Below, in pieces: positions 9,850-22,091 of a stretch of DNA of 64,000 bases (the first letter of the stretch is position 1; each line of letters opens with the position of its first letter). The position numbers and the translations under genes were made by a program. A model generated the notes under the pieces. It was not told the origin of the DNA and made no database searches. It saw nothing but the letters and a program-made list of their open reading frames with translations. Source of the DNA: Ilyonectria destructans (lineage: Eukaryota > Ascomycota > Sordariomycetes > Hypocreales > Nectriaceae); the NCBI GenBank assembly GCA_020740775.1, contig JAHEWK010000042.1, forward strand, positions 181,570 through 245,569, read 5' to 3'.

Positions 9850-11379
9850 GGTTGGATGATATTTGTCCTTCGTGCTTTCTGACTGCTTTCGTGTGATGGT
9901 CCCTCTCGGTGTAAGCAGAGATGTGGCTCGGGTGTTGATGTTTCGGGATACGAAGTTGGCCTGACTGAGGTGCCAGAAGGGTTAGAGAGTGAAGAAGAAG
10001 GAGAAGTGGTATTTATTTGGTTTGTTTATGTAGGGTTGGTAGTACTCCGATGATGTTGACCGGGCTGGATGGTTGCTGTGAATCCGTGTTTAGTTTCGAT
10101 CACGGTTACACCCGAGCCTCGATTGTTCGCGTTGCATGTTCGGAGATTCACAATGTTCACGTTTAACGGAGATGAATGAATATTGTGGAATTGGCGCTTA
10201 TGTTCATGTATTCAGAATAGTGACAGACGGACGATAAACGGAAATTAGCTATTATAAGTAAGTTGAGTAGCAGTAGAGTTCAACGGTCTGTTGTCATCTG
10301 CCGCGTTGGCATTGGGCAGAAGACAGTAAGTTGTAAAAGCGGAGAAGTACCAGACAAGTGAGACTGAGGAGCAAAACATCTATGACGACAATTAGATAGA
10401 CCAAAAGGTGAGGTAAGGCAGCTTTCGGCGCTGCGATACCTAAGGGCCTCCTTTGATCGGGTTCGACATGTCAAGAACAAATCGTCAGTGGCAGCCTAAA
10501 GTACGTAATACGGCAGTCTTGTTCAGGCAACAAGATGCCGTTTCCCGGTATGTGAATGGAGCGAGCGAGCGGGGAGAGTTGGTGTGTGTGGCACACGCCA
10601 AGCTTTGGACCTCGTTCGCAGCCAATGAGAAGTCAAAGCCAAGGCAAACCTTCAAAAGCTCCTCTTTTTGCTTCCCCGCAGATGAGAACGCCCAGAGTTT
10701 AATTTCCCTGGTTTTTAACTAACATGGGAATTGCTGCAAGATGGTTTCTGGGTCTGATGATGCTCGAAGCACTCATTCATGAGACTGGCGTCTTACAGCC
10801 TTTCCAGAGTCGCGTCAGTTCGCCTCATCGATTGCCTCACCCCTCCCAATCACCCGGCTCATACATGCTCTGAATACTTTCCCCGTCAGATCTTTGACCA
10901 AGCTTGTGACCAAGCTAGTGACCAATCTAGACCAAGGTTCCTGACTGGCTTCCCATAAGTCTTGTGCTCTCCCTCAACCATTGGCGGTAATGCTTCCCCG
11001 TTCCTTGCCACCGGCTCGCACACCGTTACACACTAAACGTCACTGTGGTATCATCAGGCATATTTTCCTTCGATTTGCGTCCGTATTACACATGGCCCGG
11101 CGAGTGTTCCGTTTCGTTTCACGTCATCTGTTCAGTTGCTAGGTCGCGTCATCACCTGATCACGTCTCACCATGAAGATGAATTCGGAATCTGCCGACGT
11201 TCCGAAGTATACCCCAAATTCTGTCCATTCCACACTCTTAGCGTTTTCTCGGCCTTGATCGGCCTGGGTGTAAGAGAACTAGACGTCTCACAAAAACGCC
11301 GCCCTCATCTCCTCGATGTATCTCTTGTCGATCACATTCGCATCTCCTCCGGGCTCGCCACTTCGCATACGTCGTAAGT
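9850..11379. other. Intergenic region, nothing recognised
   Basis: Only short ORFs without motifs are present. No tRNA-like cloverleaf, repeat array or transposon terminus was noticed. Confidence 0.45.
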
Positions 11380-12344
11380 TTACTCCTCCCCCACGCGGTC
11401 CGACAAGTACCTCAGCTTGTTCGGGTCATTGTCCGTCACCGCCGTCCACACCGTTTCTGCGGCTTCTGCTGCCGACATGCTCTGGCCCTTGCATGGCACC
11501 AAAGTTCTGCATCGTCTTCTCGATGAAGCACGCCAGCGAACTGCGTCGTTTTCTGGTTGAAGTTGGTCTCGTTGATCCTCCTTGAGGACACACAACCTTG
11601 ACTTCAATGGGGTGATCAACGCCTTCCTTCTCATACATGAGAGACTCCATGAAGAGGTTCATGGCTGCCTTTGTAGCACTATAGGCACCCATTAGGGGTA
11701 GCCCAAAATGGGCGGCTCCCGTTCCGATGTAGATGATCGAGATGGAGTTTGCCTCCGTCGTTGCTCGTGGGTGTGGCAAGAATTGTCTTGATCAAATCCA
11801 TCGTCCCTATTTTATCTGGGTTAGTTCCCTGGACATATCTTGTAGTGCACCGGACCAGGGAGCTTTACGTATCGAAGACGTTGACCTCAAAGTTCTTGCG
11901 AATGTCGTCAACGTTGGATGTTTGAGGACACCTATCTGACAATATCCAGCATTATAGTGGGTAGCAATAAGTTCGGATCCACTGTTAGGTATACTTCGGA
12001 TAGCCTAGCTAGATTAGGCCGTTGAATCCTCGACGTTTTAAAACAAAGGCGCCCCTTTCGCCCGAGAAAGTTCAGCTAATCCGGGGGGGCTGACTATAAA
12101 AGCGGCATGACCACAACTCCATGAGTATCCGACGGCTGGATTCAAACTTGTTGCCACCCACTGTATTGATCAGAACATCAATCTTTCCAAACTTCTCAAT
12201 AGCGCCATTCACAGGGGGCTCAAGTATGTCCTGCTTGGTGAGGTCGAGGTGCTGGACGTACAGGCCATGAAGCGACGTGATGAAACATGAAGAGAATAAC
12301 CCATTCGATTGCCCTGCCGCTAGATGCGATATGTGATGTCTCAT
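11380..12344 (-). pseudogene. Short-chain dehydrogenase/reductase relic
   Basis: Fragments in different minus-strand frames match the order of a classical SDR. First is FGKIDVLINTVGG (NNAG-like motif) near 12150. DIRKNFEVNVFDT near 11890 is followed at once by a stop. YSATKAAMNLFMESL near 11670 holds the catalytic YxxxK pair, and PIEVKVVCPQGG near 11600 shifts frame, ending with PNKLRYLSDRVGEE. SDRs use NAD(P)H on many small substrates, so the original substrate cannot be told. At least one stop and two frame changes make it non-functional. The glycine-rich cofactor loop at the N-terminus was not found. Confidence 0.8.
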
Positions 12345-12628
12345 GTAGCACTTAGTGTACTGGCTCTTCTACAAAACGTCGGAAGAGTAAAGTATCCTCT
12401 TGTGGCGTGGTATTCAGTCGTACTTCAATACGAAGCAGAGGGATATTTGCACAGTCGAGCTAGTGGCGATACCCTGATGCTACAGCTGTTATGTCGCCGG
12501 ATTGTTCTTATGTAGAGATAACAAGAAGCCTGGCCCGAAACGCAAGGCGCAATCCAGCGCGCCTTCAGCTCTCCTAAATCTGCCAGACGCTGCTCTACAC
12601 GAGGCTGCAAAGACAATACAAAAAAAGG

Positions 12629-12993
12629 ATGGGCAGCAAAACGAACTCAATTAACGGCGAAAATAGTGATGATCATGGCTATCCTAAAGAATATGTCGTC
12701 CACAGGCGGAAACAGGAGAGGAATCGCATCGCCTCCAACAACTTCCGAATTCGGAAGAAAGCGAATATTGTGAGACTCCAAACCGAACAACAGGACATGG
12801 AGAAACGCAACATTACGCTGTCTAACTGCGTTGGAGAACTTGTCACTGAGATTCACCAACTCAAGATGCAGCTTTGCAGCACAGTGTCTGCAACAGCACC
12901 TTAATACAGGATTATATCAGAAATGAGGCCCAGCGCTACATCCAGTCGATGGAACAAAACGACCACCATGCGGCGAACCTTATTCCAAGGTAG
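12629..12993 (+). pseudogene. bZIP transcription factor relic with frameshift
   Basis: From ATG 12629 the frame encodes a basic region (RRKQERNRIASNNFRIRKK) followed by a heptad stretch, then ends at 12904. The next frame continues sensibly as LIQDYIRNEAQRYIQSMEQ to a TAG at 12991, a tail seen after the zipper in ATF/CREB-type fungal bZIP proteins. The frame change falls around 12875-12895. A tiny intron is not apparent, so a frameshift is the simpler reading. Only about 115 codons are left, with no activation domain upstream. Confidence 0.7.
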
Positions 12994-13176
12994 ACGATGT
13001 CCACCTGCAGCTTGTCCCCGGCGAGCTTTCCTGTCCTGGTTTGGAACTGGTTTGATCAAAGACCGGCTGTCGTTCTTCTCTTTGGAGCTATATGTTAAGT
13101 CCGAAACGAGACTTCAGAGGCTGAGTTCCTGGGAAATGGTGTGGGGCATGCATGTTGTTCCAGGAACAGCTAAAAA

Positions 13177-13195
13177 GGGGGGGGGGGGGGGGGGG
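13177..13195. repeat. Run of 19 G residues
   Basis: An uninterrupted poly-G tract preceded by five A residues. It is prone to slippage and to sequencing or assembly error. Confidence 0.9.
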
Positions 13196-13580
13196 ACCCT
13201 GACCAAAAACTACGCGGAGGAGTTCGACGTATAATAAATTTTGTGTATACCGAGGAGTACAAAGTTGGTTCTATCGATGACACGCACGGCTACGTCGCAG
13301 ATTACGGCTCAGCACCCCTTACGACATAGCCTTGGTGATGAGAACGGCCGGCCCGATTTTGGTCATTTTACTAAGCCGCTCATAATCATGGGCGGCCGGT
13401 TGTCAATCAAGTCTCGTATCTGGGCCTAAAACTAAGGCCACTGCCTGCCTATTAAGAACTACAGTGGACGGATAGTACATTGATTGCTATCCCCCAATCA
13501 CTTCACCTCAGCAATTCCCATGATCACCCCTCGCCATCTTCCTCACACCTTATCTAGACAAATGCCCTCATTCCTTCTGG

Positions 13581-13880
13581 TCACTCACTCTGGTCTTTCA
13601 TGGTCGTCTCCGATTCTGGTGCGCGGGAACAATGCTTCTGGTGGTACAAACGACACTCCTTTCCCATTGTGTGTGCCGATAGGAGTGTTTTAAGGTTTGC
13701 ACACTCTTGCTGCAGCTGATTTTTTTCGGAAGCTAGGGCAGGATTCTGTGATCTCAGGCGGTCCTGGATTGTTTCCTCTGTTGGAAATTCAATGGAGTTG
13801 TCTTGACGCGACTGCGGTAGGTTACCCTGAATCTTTTCCACGGCCATTGGGTGCAATACGCGATATGATCGCAGAGACAT
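13581..13880 (-). pseudogene. Possible leucine-zipper fragment
   Basis: A 99-aa minus-strand ORF contains ALASEKNQLQQECANLKTLL, which resembles the end of ATF/CREB-type zippers (NLKTLL), but no basic region precedes it. It lies 600 bp from the bZIP relic on the other strand. It may be another decayed bZIP piece or chance; confidence is low. Confidence 0.25.
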
Positions 13881-14478
13881 AAATTTGATCGTATACGCTC
13901 TCGCATGAGGTATTGCAAGCCAGTCAGTTAGTCAGCTCGCAGCCTAATTCTGCACCTCTAGTTCTTGAAAGAGAAAGAGCGGTGATTGAGAATTTAAATG
14001 TCAAGATGACTGGGTAAGATCATTATGATGTAAATCAGTATCAGCACTTTTCGAGTAAGAGATATGACTTTAGACGTCATGTTGAACTTTGCAGTACCAA
14101 CCAGCCAATTGCCACCATAACTGCAACTCACTCCTAGAGTCAGAATGGATCATCAACCAACCTTTCATGGGCTGCCGGTCCTCCTGCAGCGGCCAAGAAG
14201 TATTGTAGCCGAGGTTGAACGAGACCCGTGTATTGGCTGCTGCCTTTCAGCAAAACCCGATAGGTAGCCGGTTATGGTCTCTTGATACGCTTTGGGTAAT
14301 TAAATTAATGAAGATTCTCTATTGCATGAGTCAACTAAGTTTTCATCTCTGATCTCTTCCAATAATCATCTATCTAAGTCTATGAAACCTCAATCGTGAA
14401 ACATGTCCCAGTCTAGACCTCGGTGCTCGTCTGCCGCAATCCCATCACATCACCAGAGGAAATGAAAAGAAACAGTGA
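13881..14478. other. 3' flank of the CP2 gene
   Basis: No gene seen. This is the region downstream of the minus-strand CP2 stop codon and would hold its 3' untranslated sequence and polyadenylation site. Confidence 0.4.
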
Positions 14479-17167
14479 TTAGAAAGTGAGACGCAGGACA
14501 AGTCCGCCGGCTACCTTGTCAGAGGATTCCGTGTCGGGAGAGCCATCAATTGAGTCGACGGCCATCTCCCACTCTCGTTTCACCCCTGAAGACTGCTCGG
14601 TTTCCTCAATTTCCAGGGCCATGGCTTGGCCTTCCTTTAGTTCTCGAACAACATCGTCGTCCATTTCCACCTCCAACCCGTTCCGAGTTGTATGGATCGT
14701 CCGGGCGATCTGAGATGTATCAATACCCCACTTAGCTGCGATCCGATGGGTCAACTCCTTCAGCGTTCGCTGCATCAAGTAGATTGCCCTATGATACTCT
14801 TTCTGGTCGGGTTCTTGCTGGCTACGGCGGACAACGTAAAAGCAGGCCACAGGCGTGGGACTTCGCTCTTGGAGGAGTCGGTATGAAGGGTCTACACCAA
14901 GAGCCTCAATCCACCCGCTGAGATTCCCGTCATCGTCCGCCTTGCTGACTTTCATTGGCTGATCCGAGCCATTGCGTGACATATCACCAGCGGCGACGGA
15001 GTCAAAGTTCTGACATTGACTGCCAGGACTAAGAGCAGAGGTTTGTGACGCTAGAGATAGTGAAATGGGCGATGGAGAAATCATAGAGCCCGTCATTGAG
15101 CTGCGACCGCTCCTGGCCTGCCAGTTCGGACCAACTCGTCCTTCGGTATTGGTAAGTGGTGAGGCATCTCCGGGAAGTGAGACAGGATATAGATTGGGAT
15201 CATCTAGCTCTTCACCACGAAGGAATAGAACACTGACAGGCCGGGTGCTTGTGAACATGTCTTGAAGAGTCTGAAGCTTGAAGTGAAGGTCTTCCTCGAA
15301 AGACATGCGCCATCCACCACCGCCAGCGGAGCTAGCTGAGGATATTGACCATGTCCGCTTGTGCTTTATGACTTTTCCAGGTCGCTGCATATCTGCTGTC
15401 TTTGAGGAGGCGCTTGAAGGCTTCCGCTTGCCGAAGTCTTTTATTCCGCTCTCAGCTTGCGCAATCTGTTGTTTGAGCTTGTCGATCGATTTTTTAACAT
15501 GGGCAACATCGTTGGTGAGCCTCCGTTCGGCTCCATGGTCTCGGAAGAGCTTGACCTTGCAGAAGCATATCTCGGGATTGACATCAGCAACGGGTAGAGA
15601 GGGATCGGACGGGACTGGGTTAGTTTTAGCGCAAAGTCTCACAGGAATGCCCTTGACGCCTTTGGAATAACTGAAGTCGGTGGATAGAAAATTGAACCGC
15701 ACTGCGATGTTGACTTCGGCGGCTCCATTAGTCCTCGGCGTCCACATGACAGAGAAGCCGTCAAATGAAGATGACTCGAGCTCTACGTGAGTTTTATCGT
15801 CATATCCTTCGGCGGGTTGTCCGGCCTCAACATACTCGACTGCCTGGAGCTTCCCGCGTCTTTGATGCGCTTCGTTGGTCCCTCTGCCTTCCTTCCAGAG
15901 GCCCCAACGGACACCTGGCCGTTGTCTCTGCTGGTCGTCCTCAAACGAAATCCGTACAAAGGTACGGTACTTGGTGCCAGGAACTATAGGCAACGTTGTA
16001 TTGGTATCGGTGATGGACAATAAGTAGGCTTGTCCCTTGTTGAGATAGGTGATGGGGATTTCATCGGCATGCTTGATCATTGCAGTTGGGGCATTGAGGG
16101 TCGCATGAAATCGGAACTTTTCTGCAGACGCAGGTAGTGGGTGAGGTATCTGGATGCTAGGAAACTGGCGTGTTGGGAGTCCAGCCACCGGCGGTGGATT
16201 CTGAACGGCGGAATCGATCGATGTCATGAGCTCTTCTAGAGCTTCCGTCTCCATCCGAAAGCTGTCTTGGTCCATGGTCTCATAAGGGGGGTCTTGATGA
16301 ACAAAAGTAGACGGTGCAAAAGCCGGCTGAGGAGGGGGCGCTTGGATGAATGGAGTGAAGTGGTGGAACTGATGAGGTTGCAATGTCTGGAATCCAGTCA
16401 TATCCATGACTACAGTTCCTGGGCCGAATTGCGTCCCATCTCCCGAAGTTGGCATTGACAACGGAGTTCCAAGATAAATTCCAAGGCCAAGCGTGGGGGT
16501 ATGGAGGTCGCCAGCCTGAGGGTGGGACAAAGTGAAGGTACCGCCTGGGGTGGGCGTGTAATAGCCAGGAGGCGCATTGGCGAAGTTGGCAAAGGATATT
16601 GGTGAGTTAGGGTCTAAGAGGGATGGTGTAAACCTCCACTGCCCATTCGTGACCCGAGGAGTCGGGTCTTGGTCGCGGAAGACATCTTGCGCAATGCCCT
16701 GGGCCCTACATGAGGGATCTAGTCAGCAAACTTGTCCTAGAGCTAAAGCGGGACAACGGCAGACGATGGACGGCAGACGGCAGCATCAATCATGATACCC
16801 CATGCGTCGGGCACAAAGTGTCCCGAGAATCATCATAAATGCAAAATCGGGGTGGGCCCAAAGAGCATACCTCTCAGGTGGTGGTGGCGCCTGGACGATG
16901 GGATTCTCGGCCGCAGTAGTTTGAGATATCGCGGGGGCCGTGGTTGAGGTGCTCACGGCTGCCACCTCGGGGAACTGCTGTCGGAAGTTGACCAGCAGGT
17001 CGTCCCCAGGTTTTGCCGAGCTTGTCCTGTAGGACGGTTAATCGTGTCATTATATGAGTAAAGAAGAGAGCTTGACGCCTGGAGCAAGCTCCTGGAGGGT
17101 CATTTCCGGATGCGCTTCCAGTCGCAAGCTGCTAGAGGACACAGCATGCTTACCTCCTTCGGAACAT
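14479..17167 (-). CDS. CP2/grainyhead-like transcription factor
   Basis: Three exons, complement(14479-16705, 16871-17026, 17154-17167), give about 798 aa beginning MFRRRTSSAKPGDDLLVNF. The start is the ATG at 17165-17167; the same frame has a stop not far upstream. The CP2 DNA-binding domain spans roughly residues 260-440, with FRFHATLNAPTAMIKH, PITYLNKGQAYLLSI, GTKYRTFVRISFEDDQQR, FDGFSVMWTPRTNGAAEVN and KGVKGIPVRLCAKTN. A coiled segment and a C-terminal ubiquitin-like or dimerisation region follow. Fungal members are grainyhead-like; Neurospora csp-2 controls cell-wall remodelling and conidial separation. No damage was seen, so this is probably an active nuclear regulator. It stands alone with a CT-rich 5' leader. 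Confidence 0.92.
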
Positions 17168-19067
17168 ATCGATATCGGGTAAGCTTGGCCGCCGAGAGAG
17201 AGCAACTTTTCCCAGTGTTTCTCACGTAGCCGGGCTGAAGAATATTGTGTAGTTACGGTCACCACAGTTTTTGCGACCTTGCGACAACGACGAATGCGCG
17301 CGATTTATTGAAAAGACAATCGGGGGGTCAGTGTCATCGAGGCTCCTGAAGTGTGTAAAAGAGAGCGGAGCCAATTTTGGAGAATGCGTATAAGGCTGCG
17401 TCGCGTCGCGAGCGAGGGGAAGGGCGAGGGACGAGGGACAAGACAAAGCGCCTCGCGCAGGATGTTGACGATTTAACGTGGAGAGGGATGAGAGACGTCT
17501 TACAGGCGAAGCCGGGAAAGCGTGTGATGGGACGGGTCAGATATTTTGAGGGATAGAGATAGTGGAAAGAAAAATTAGAAAGGTTGAGGTATGTGAGGCT
17601 AGGGATGTGCTGTAGCGATGCCGAAGGTGGTGTAGGACACACAGACAAAGCAGCAAGGTGAGGTAAGGTATGGGTGAGTACATGTATATGAGAGGATGTG
17701 GGGACTTGTCGTCAGTCTCTTGTAGTCGTAGGAGTGATGAAGGGAAGTGGGTGTCGTGAGAATATCGTGTCAAGCATGTGCTCTGTTGGTGTGTGTGTAG
17801 GTGCAATGCGGACGTGCGGGATCATCCGTATGATTGTTGTGTATGTAGAATTGACTCTCCACCACTAAAGCGATTTTGTTCGACTTCTTTGGCAGATGTT
17901 CTGGCGAACTGGTTCAGGTCGCCGGCGACGGCGATGAGCGTTGAACTTTAGCCGACAGTGAGTTTGCGACGGTTTGCGAGCGTCCCAGACGATGGGGCCG
18001 TCGATGGGGATGGGCTAGGCGACGACCCGCCGCGTGACGCAGGCAGACGGGTGAGCCACAGTGGATAGTAGTAGTACGTGTTGTGCAGTAGCTGTGCAGT
18101 ATGATAGACGGATAATGAGAGGAGCCACTGTCGGCCGGAAGGACGGGTTGATGGCGGAACTTGTAGGGGGGTGTCAATAATATAAGTGTAATATTAGCTC
18201 ACTCGTAGTGTCATGGGTTCCGATGGAAGATGGCCGGCATAGACGCGCGAGCAGGATTATAAACCTTGAGTTTGGCATTGTGACAAAGTGAAAGTCTGGC
18301 ACACGTGATACCCTAAGTCGATGCGATGTGGATGCCGGCAGTAATTTAGCTTTGGCCGATGCTGTCCTTCCACATCTCCCAATGGTGAGGGCTACGGTCA
18401 CACATTAGCTAAGGTCCGCAAATGGGTGCAAATGGCAAAACGCCGGAAGTGCACTTGTGACGATTGTACGATTAAGCTCTGCTGCATATGGCAGCCTATA
18501 GGGTCACCCTATTTATTCTCAGCCATCCTTCTTCTAACAGGAGAGGCAAACCGGTCGCGGTTTGCGCAAAAGAGCCTTGAGGAACGAAGATGGCTATGGC
18601 GGTTTTCAAGTGCTCCAACAGCCTGCTAATGAGATTTCAAAAGTTTATTCCAAAAACTTGCGTGGGAGGATTTTTGGAGAATGTGTCTAGGGTAATCCTG
18701 GTGGCGCATTTCAGGATGCCTTGCAACGTCACAATCAAATGCAATGAGGGTTTGAAAGGTGGAGAAAATGAGGGGTTGGTGAGACAAGCATGATGAAACA
18801 TTCCAAGAATTTTATCACAAAACAACCAGGAATCATTGAAGGACTTCCTTCAAACTGAAGTCACATTGAGTTCTCAGAATCCTTATTGTTATTGTTGTCA
18901 CTGCTTTCAGTGCCACTTGGATGGACTGGGTTTTCCTGCAATCTCATGATAATTGGCGCTATAAATTATTGGGAAAAGGCTTATCCGTATCGATGAGTGT
19001 GAATCTAAAATCGTACCAGTACACAGATAGCTATACCGACAGGAATATAGTCGTGAAATGTTGGTAT
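17168..19067. other. 5' leader/promoter region of the CP2 gene and spacer
   Basis: The minus strand here is CT-rich just upstream of the CP2 start codon (17170-17800), as in many fungal leaders. Short ORFs have low complexity and no motifs. Nothing else is recognised up to the solo LTR at 19068. Confidence 0.4.
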
Positions 19068-19265
19068 TGTAACGGGCTGTGCCCGTAGGTGGCCTCGGGA
19101 ACCCTCGGCCTTTCGTGGCCCACTTTTTACCTTTAAGCCACCATGACAAGTATATTTATGGATGGACCTCCTCTACTCTCTTTCTCTTCTTCTTCTTTCC
19201 TTAAGTTTGGTATACTCTGTAGAGTGGCCTAGCTAGTTGCAATACACTACCTTGAGACCGTTACA
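19068..19265. mobile_element. Solo LTR with perfect 5-bp target duplication
   Basis: The 198-bp segment begins TGTAACGG and ends CCGTTACA, an 8-bp inverted terminus of TG...CA type. It is flanked on both sides by GGTAT (19063-19067 and 19266-19270). No internal retrotransposon sequence remains, so it is a solo LTR left by LTR-LTR recombination. Its sequence differs from the Copia LTRs at 25803 and 32049, so a second LTR-retrotransposon family has been active here. Confidence 0.9.
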
Positions 19266-19517
19266 GGTATATATGCGAATCTTCTGGTGATGACAAGTGG
19301 CTGGAGAGTAGAACTGGTACGCAAACCAGCCATCAGCTGGAAGGGTGGCGGTATCCAAGTCAGTTGGGTGGGTCTGATGCCAGATTTGGAGGGATCAGCC
19401 ACACCCCGTAGCAACGTGGTTCGGCCCGCATAGTCATTGCCTATATCAAATGTCAAATCAAATCAGGAAGTTCATATATGTTTGCTTTAATACCAGCTGT
19501 TGTGGTTATTTGATTGA

Positions 19518-19610
19518 TTTGTTTGGTAATTTGTTTGGTAATTTGTTTGGTAATTTGTTTGGTAATTTGTTTGGTAATTTGTTTGGTAATTTGTTTGGTA
19601 ATTTGTTTGA
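19518..19610. repeat. 12-bp tandem array (GTTTGGTAATTT), about 7.5 copies
   Basis: Seven full units begin at 19521 and repeat every 12 bp, ending in a partial unit at 19610. The copies look identical. The period keeps reading frames open, producing artificial poly-(KQIT)-like peptides on the minus strand. It lies 3' of the flbA-like gene. Confidence 0.93.
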
Positions 19611-19836
19611 CGTGATTTGATTTGAGGGCAGCGCTGGCATCCACGGCTGCAGGTGAGATCTTGTGTTGACAATAGCTGAGAAGCCAACAGTCCCGTCGCT
19701 CGCCACCAACCCACGCTAGTTGTCACGCTTGTTGCGGGCGTCGGCATTCGGCGTCGAGACGTCACTTTCGGTTGGACCGGCTCTGACTTCGCTCAGGGCC
19801 TTGACCGACGAGGTCGAATTCATAATTTCGCATTTG

Positions 19837-21853
19837 CTACTCGTACTTGGGGCTGCGAAGGAATTTTGGCACCGAATCCTGCTATGCGTTAGCGCCCGTC
19901 GCCTCGCTGAAGTTTGGGGGGTTAGCAAAACTTACACTAGCCATGAGCTTGAAGACGGCGTTTTGGGCGTCCTCGAAGAGGGACGTCACCTCCTGGAGGG
20001 TGTCGATCATGGTGATATCCTGGCCAACGGCCTTGGTCATCCGAGTAGCAAAGTTGTTGCGGAGCTGGTGGTCGATATTAAGCTCACACGGCGATCCCGG
20101 GGCTAGGAAGGCGTTGTAGATTCCGTACGCCTGCGCCATGATCTCCTTGACCCTGTCCATCGAGGTGCTGTTGGGGCTCTTTTGGGCCGTGCGAGTGACG
20201 GCCTTGCAGTTGCGGACAAACTCGTTGACATCCTGGTAGAAGGACAGGTTCTCTTCGCAGTGCGTGTCTCGCAGGTTCTCCCGGAAGAGAAGACGGAGCG
20301 CAGGATCGTTGAGGATCTTGTCGAGCCGCTGGGTGTTGGAGTCCCTGGTGATGCCGTTTCGCTGAGAAGCCGCACTGCCCTCGCTCGCTGACGCTCGTCC
20401 CCTAGAGCCAGAACCGTTGATGAGATCCTTGCCCCGCTGGGAGATCTGATAGATGGCATACTTGGTGGGCTGGAACACATTGCAGCCCGGGTTCTGGGAC
20501 ATGTAGGCTTGGTCCTGAGCGACGGGCTCCATCAGATCGAACTCGACAAAGAGGGTGGCAACTTCGACGGTTTCTCGCTTGTCAACGATGGTGGAGCAGT
20601 CCATCAACCAGTCGGTGGTGGCTTTGCCAGTGAAGGTGTCTCGATACGTCTTGCCGTTGACCTTGCGCTCGGCCACCATCTTGACACCCGTGAGACCATC
20701 CTTGTAATCGTGCAACAAGTCCGACTCGGCTGCATTGACGGTCGCCTTGATGTTCCGGCCGTTGGCACCCACGAAGCGGCGGAAAATGACCTCGATGGCG
20801 CCCTGGTCGCGTAGGAGCTTGTCGCTCTGCGGGTCCCTCTCCAGCAGGACGAGCTGGGTTAAGCCCAGGTTGGCCAGTTTCGAAACCTGCTTCTGCTGGA
20901 TACCATTCCTGGTGCAGAACCTGTCCAGCACGGTGATTCCCTTAGGCGTCAGCTGCCAGACCGATCCCTTCATGTTGTACACCTGCTGGTACTTGCCGTC
21001 GGCAGATTCAATGAAACGGGCCTCGACGAAGCGTTGGCAGATGGACCGGGCCATATCCTTGGCCATGGAGAAGGTGATGGTTGTGGCGGTGGTGACGATG
21101 CGGGAGGGGTCTTTGGGATCGGGCATGCGGTTCGACTGGGAGAACTTGAGAGATCCGAGGTTGTTGATGGCATCCTCGGAGAGGAATGTGTACTCGACCT
21201 TGGCCAATCGGACGCGGTGGGCGGAGAGAGGCAAGAGACTGACGACGAGAGTGGAGAAGAGATCATTGAAGTCCTATTGTACAACCAAAGTTAGCATGCC
21301 CCGCGCGGACCGCTGCACGTTGGCGCACGAAAAAGGGTCAGGCAGTAGAACCATCGCACATACCCTCGTGAACGGCTGGTCGTCCTCCGTCATGCGCAGC
21401 AAGCGCGAGGATGTTTGGTGCATCTTGTTTGCCGTGACGGGAGACTTGATGGGAGGCGGTTGGTTGGGGTCTGTAGCCGTAAAGGCTGGGACGGCGGGTG
21501 GTTCGCCGAAACAGCCTGGGTAGCGAGGGTGCTCCAACCTGGACAACAAGGACTGGCTCGAGGCACACTTGAGCCGGTGGTTCTTGTCCTGGCCGGAGGG
21601 CTCCGAGATGGTGGCGATGCTGGGCGAGGCCGTCCCGACGGTGAGGAGCCGGAGTGAGTGGAGGGCTGCTCGAGGGTGGCAGAGGGAGATGCAGTTTGGT
21701 ACTCGACCTATGATGTCCGCTGTATCTTCTTATTCTGATCCTGAGGTCGGTGATAGTTATCTTGTCCACTGATGGCTTGCCCTTGCCAGGGAATACCACT
21801 CGGATAGAGCGTCGTTTCTTGGAGTCGTACTTGCACTCCTCTTCGTTTTCCAA
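19837..21853 (-). pseudogene. flbA-like: FlbA-type RGS protein (DEP and RGS domains), probably decaying copy
   Basis: Coding blocks are complement(19837-19878, 19936-21273, 21364 to about 21650). Introns have good signals (GTAAGT donor at 19935 with a GCTAAC branch; GTATGT donor at 21363). The order is typical of FlbA/RGS regulators of G-alpha signalling. A conserved lead (KCASSQSLLSRL, KMHQTSSRLLRMTEDDQPF) is followed by two DEP regions (LPLSAHRVRLAKVEYTFLSE; YRDTFTGKATTDWLMDCST) and an RGS box (RLLFRENLRDTHCEENL). Two lesions are visible. TAG at 19837-19839 comes right after SPKYE, where the family continues with Q and RNY-like sequence (still readable beyond). A frame change near 21635 comes before TVGTASPSIATISEP. 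The RGS box itself is complete, so a truncated product could still act. Confidence 0.82.
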
Positions 21854-21950
21854 GCCATCTGTTTCCTCATCTTGCGCATCAATGCCACTTGGTTTTTCCT
21901 GTTTTATGCTCGCGCATCAACTAAGAAACCTCGCGGTTGAGGTGCTACCT

Positions 21951-22091
21951 ACGCGCTACCTGAGTAATGTCCCTGCGATTCCCACTCCGATCCTGACAGG
22001 AAACCGCACCAACGCGCTACCCGAGTAATATCCCTGCGATTCCCACTCCGATCCTGACAGGAAACCGCACCAACGCGCTACCTGAGTAATG
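21951..22091. repeat. 61-bp tandem duplication, 2.3 copies
   Basis: Units start at 21951, 22012 and 22073, each opening with ACGCGCTACC; the first two are full length and differ at a couple of C/T and G/A sites. The unit contains CCCTGCGATTCCCACTCC. It lies in the spacer upstream of the flbA-like gene. Confidence 0.9.

Noticed and set aside
19518..19610. CRISPR-like array
   Set aside because: Simple 12-bp tandem repeat with no spacers, in a eukaryotic genome.
20735..21523. 262-aa plus-strand ORF
   Set aside because: Antisense shadow of the flbA-like coding exon.
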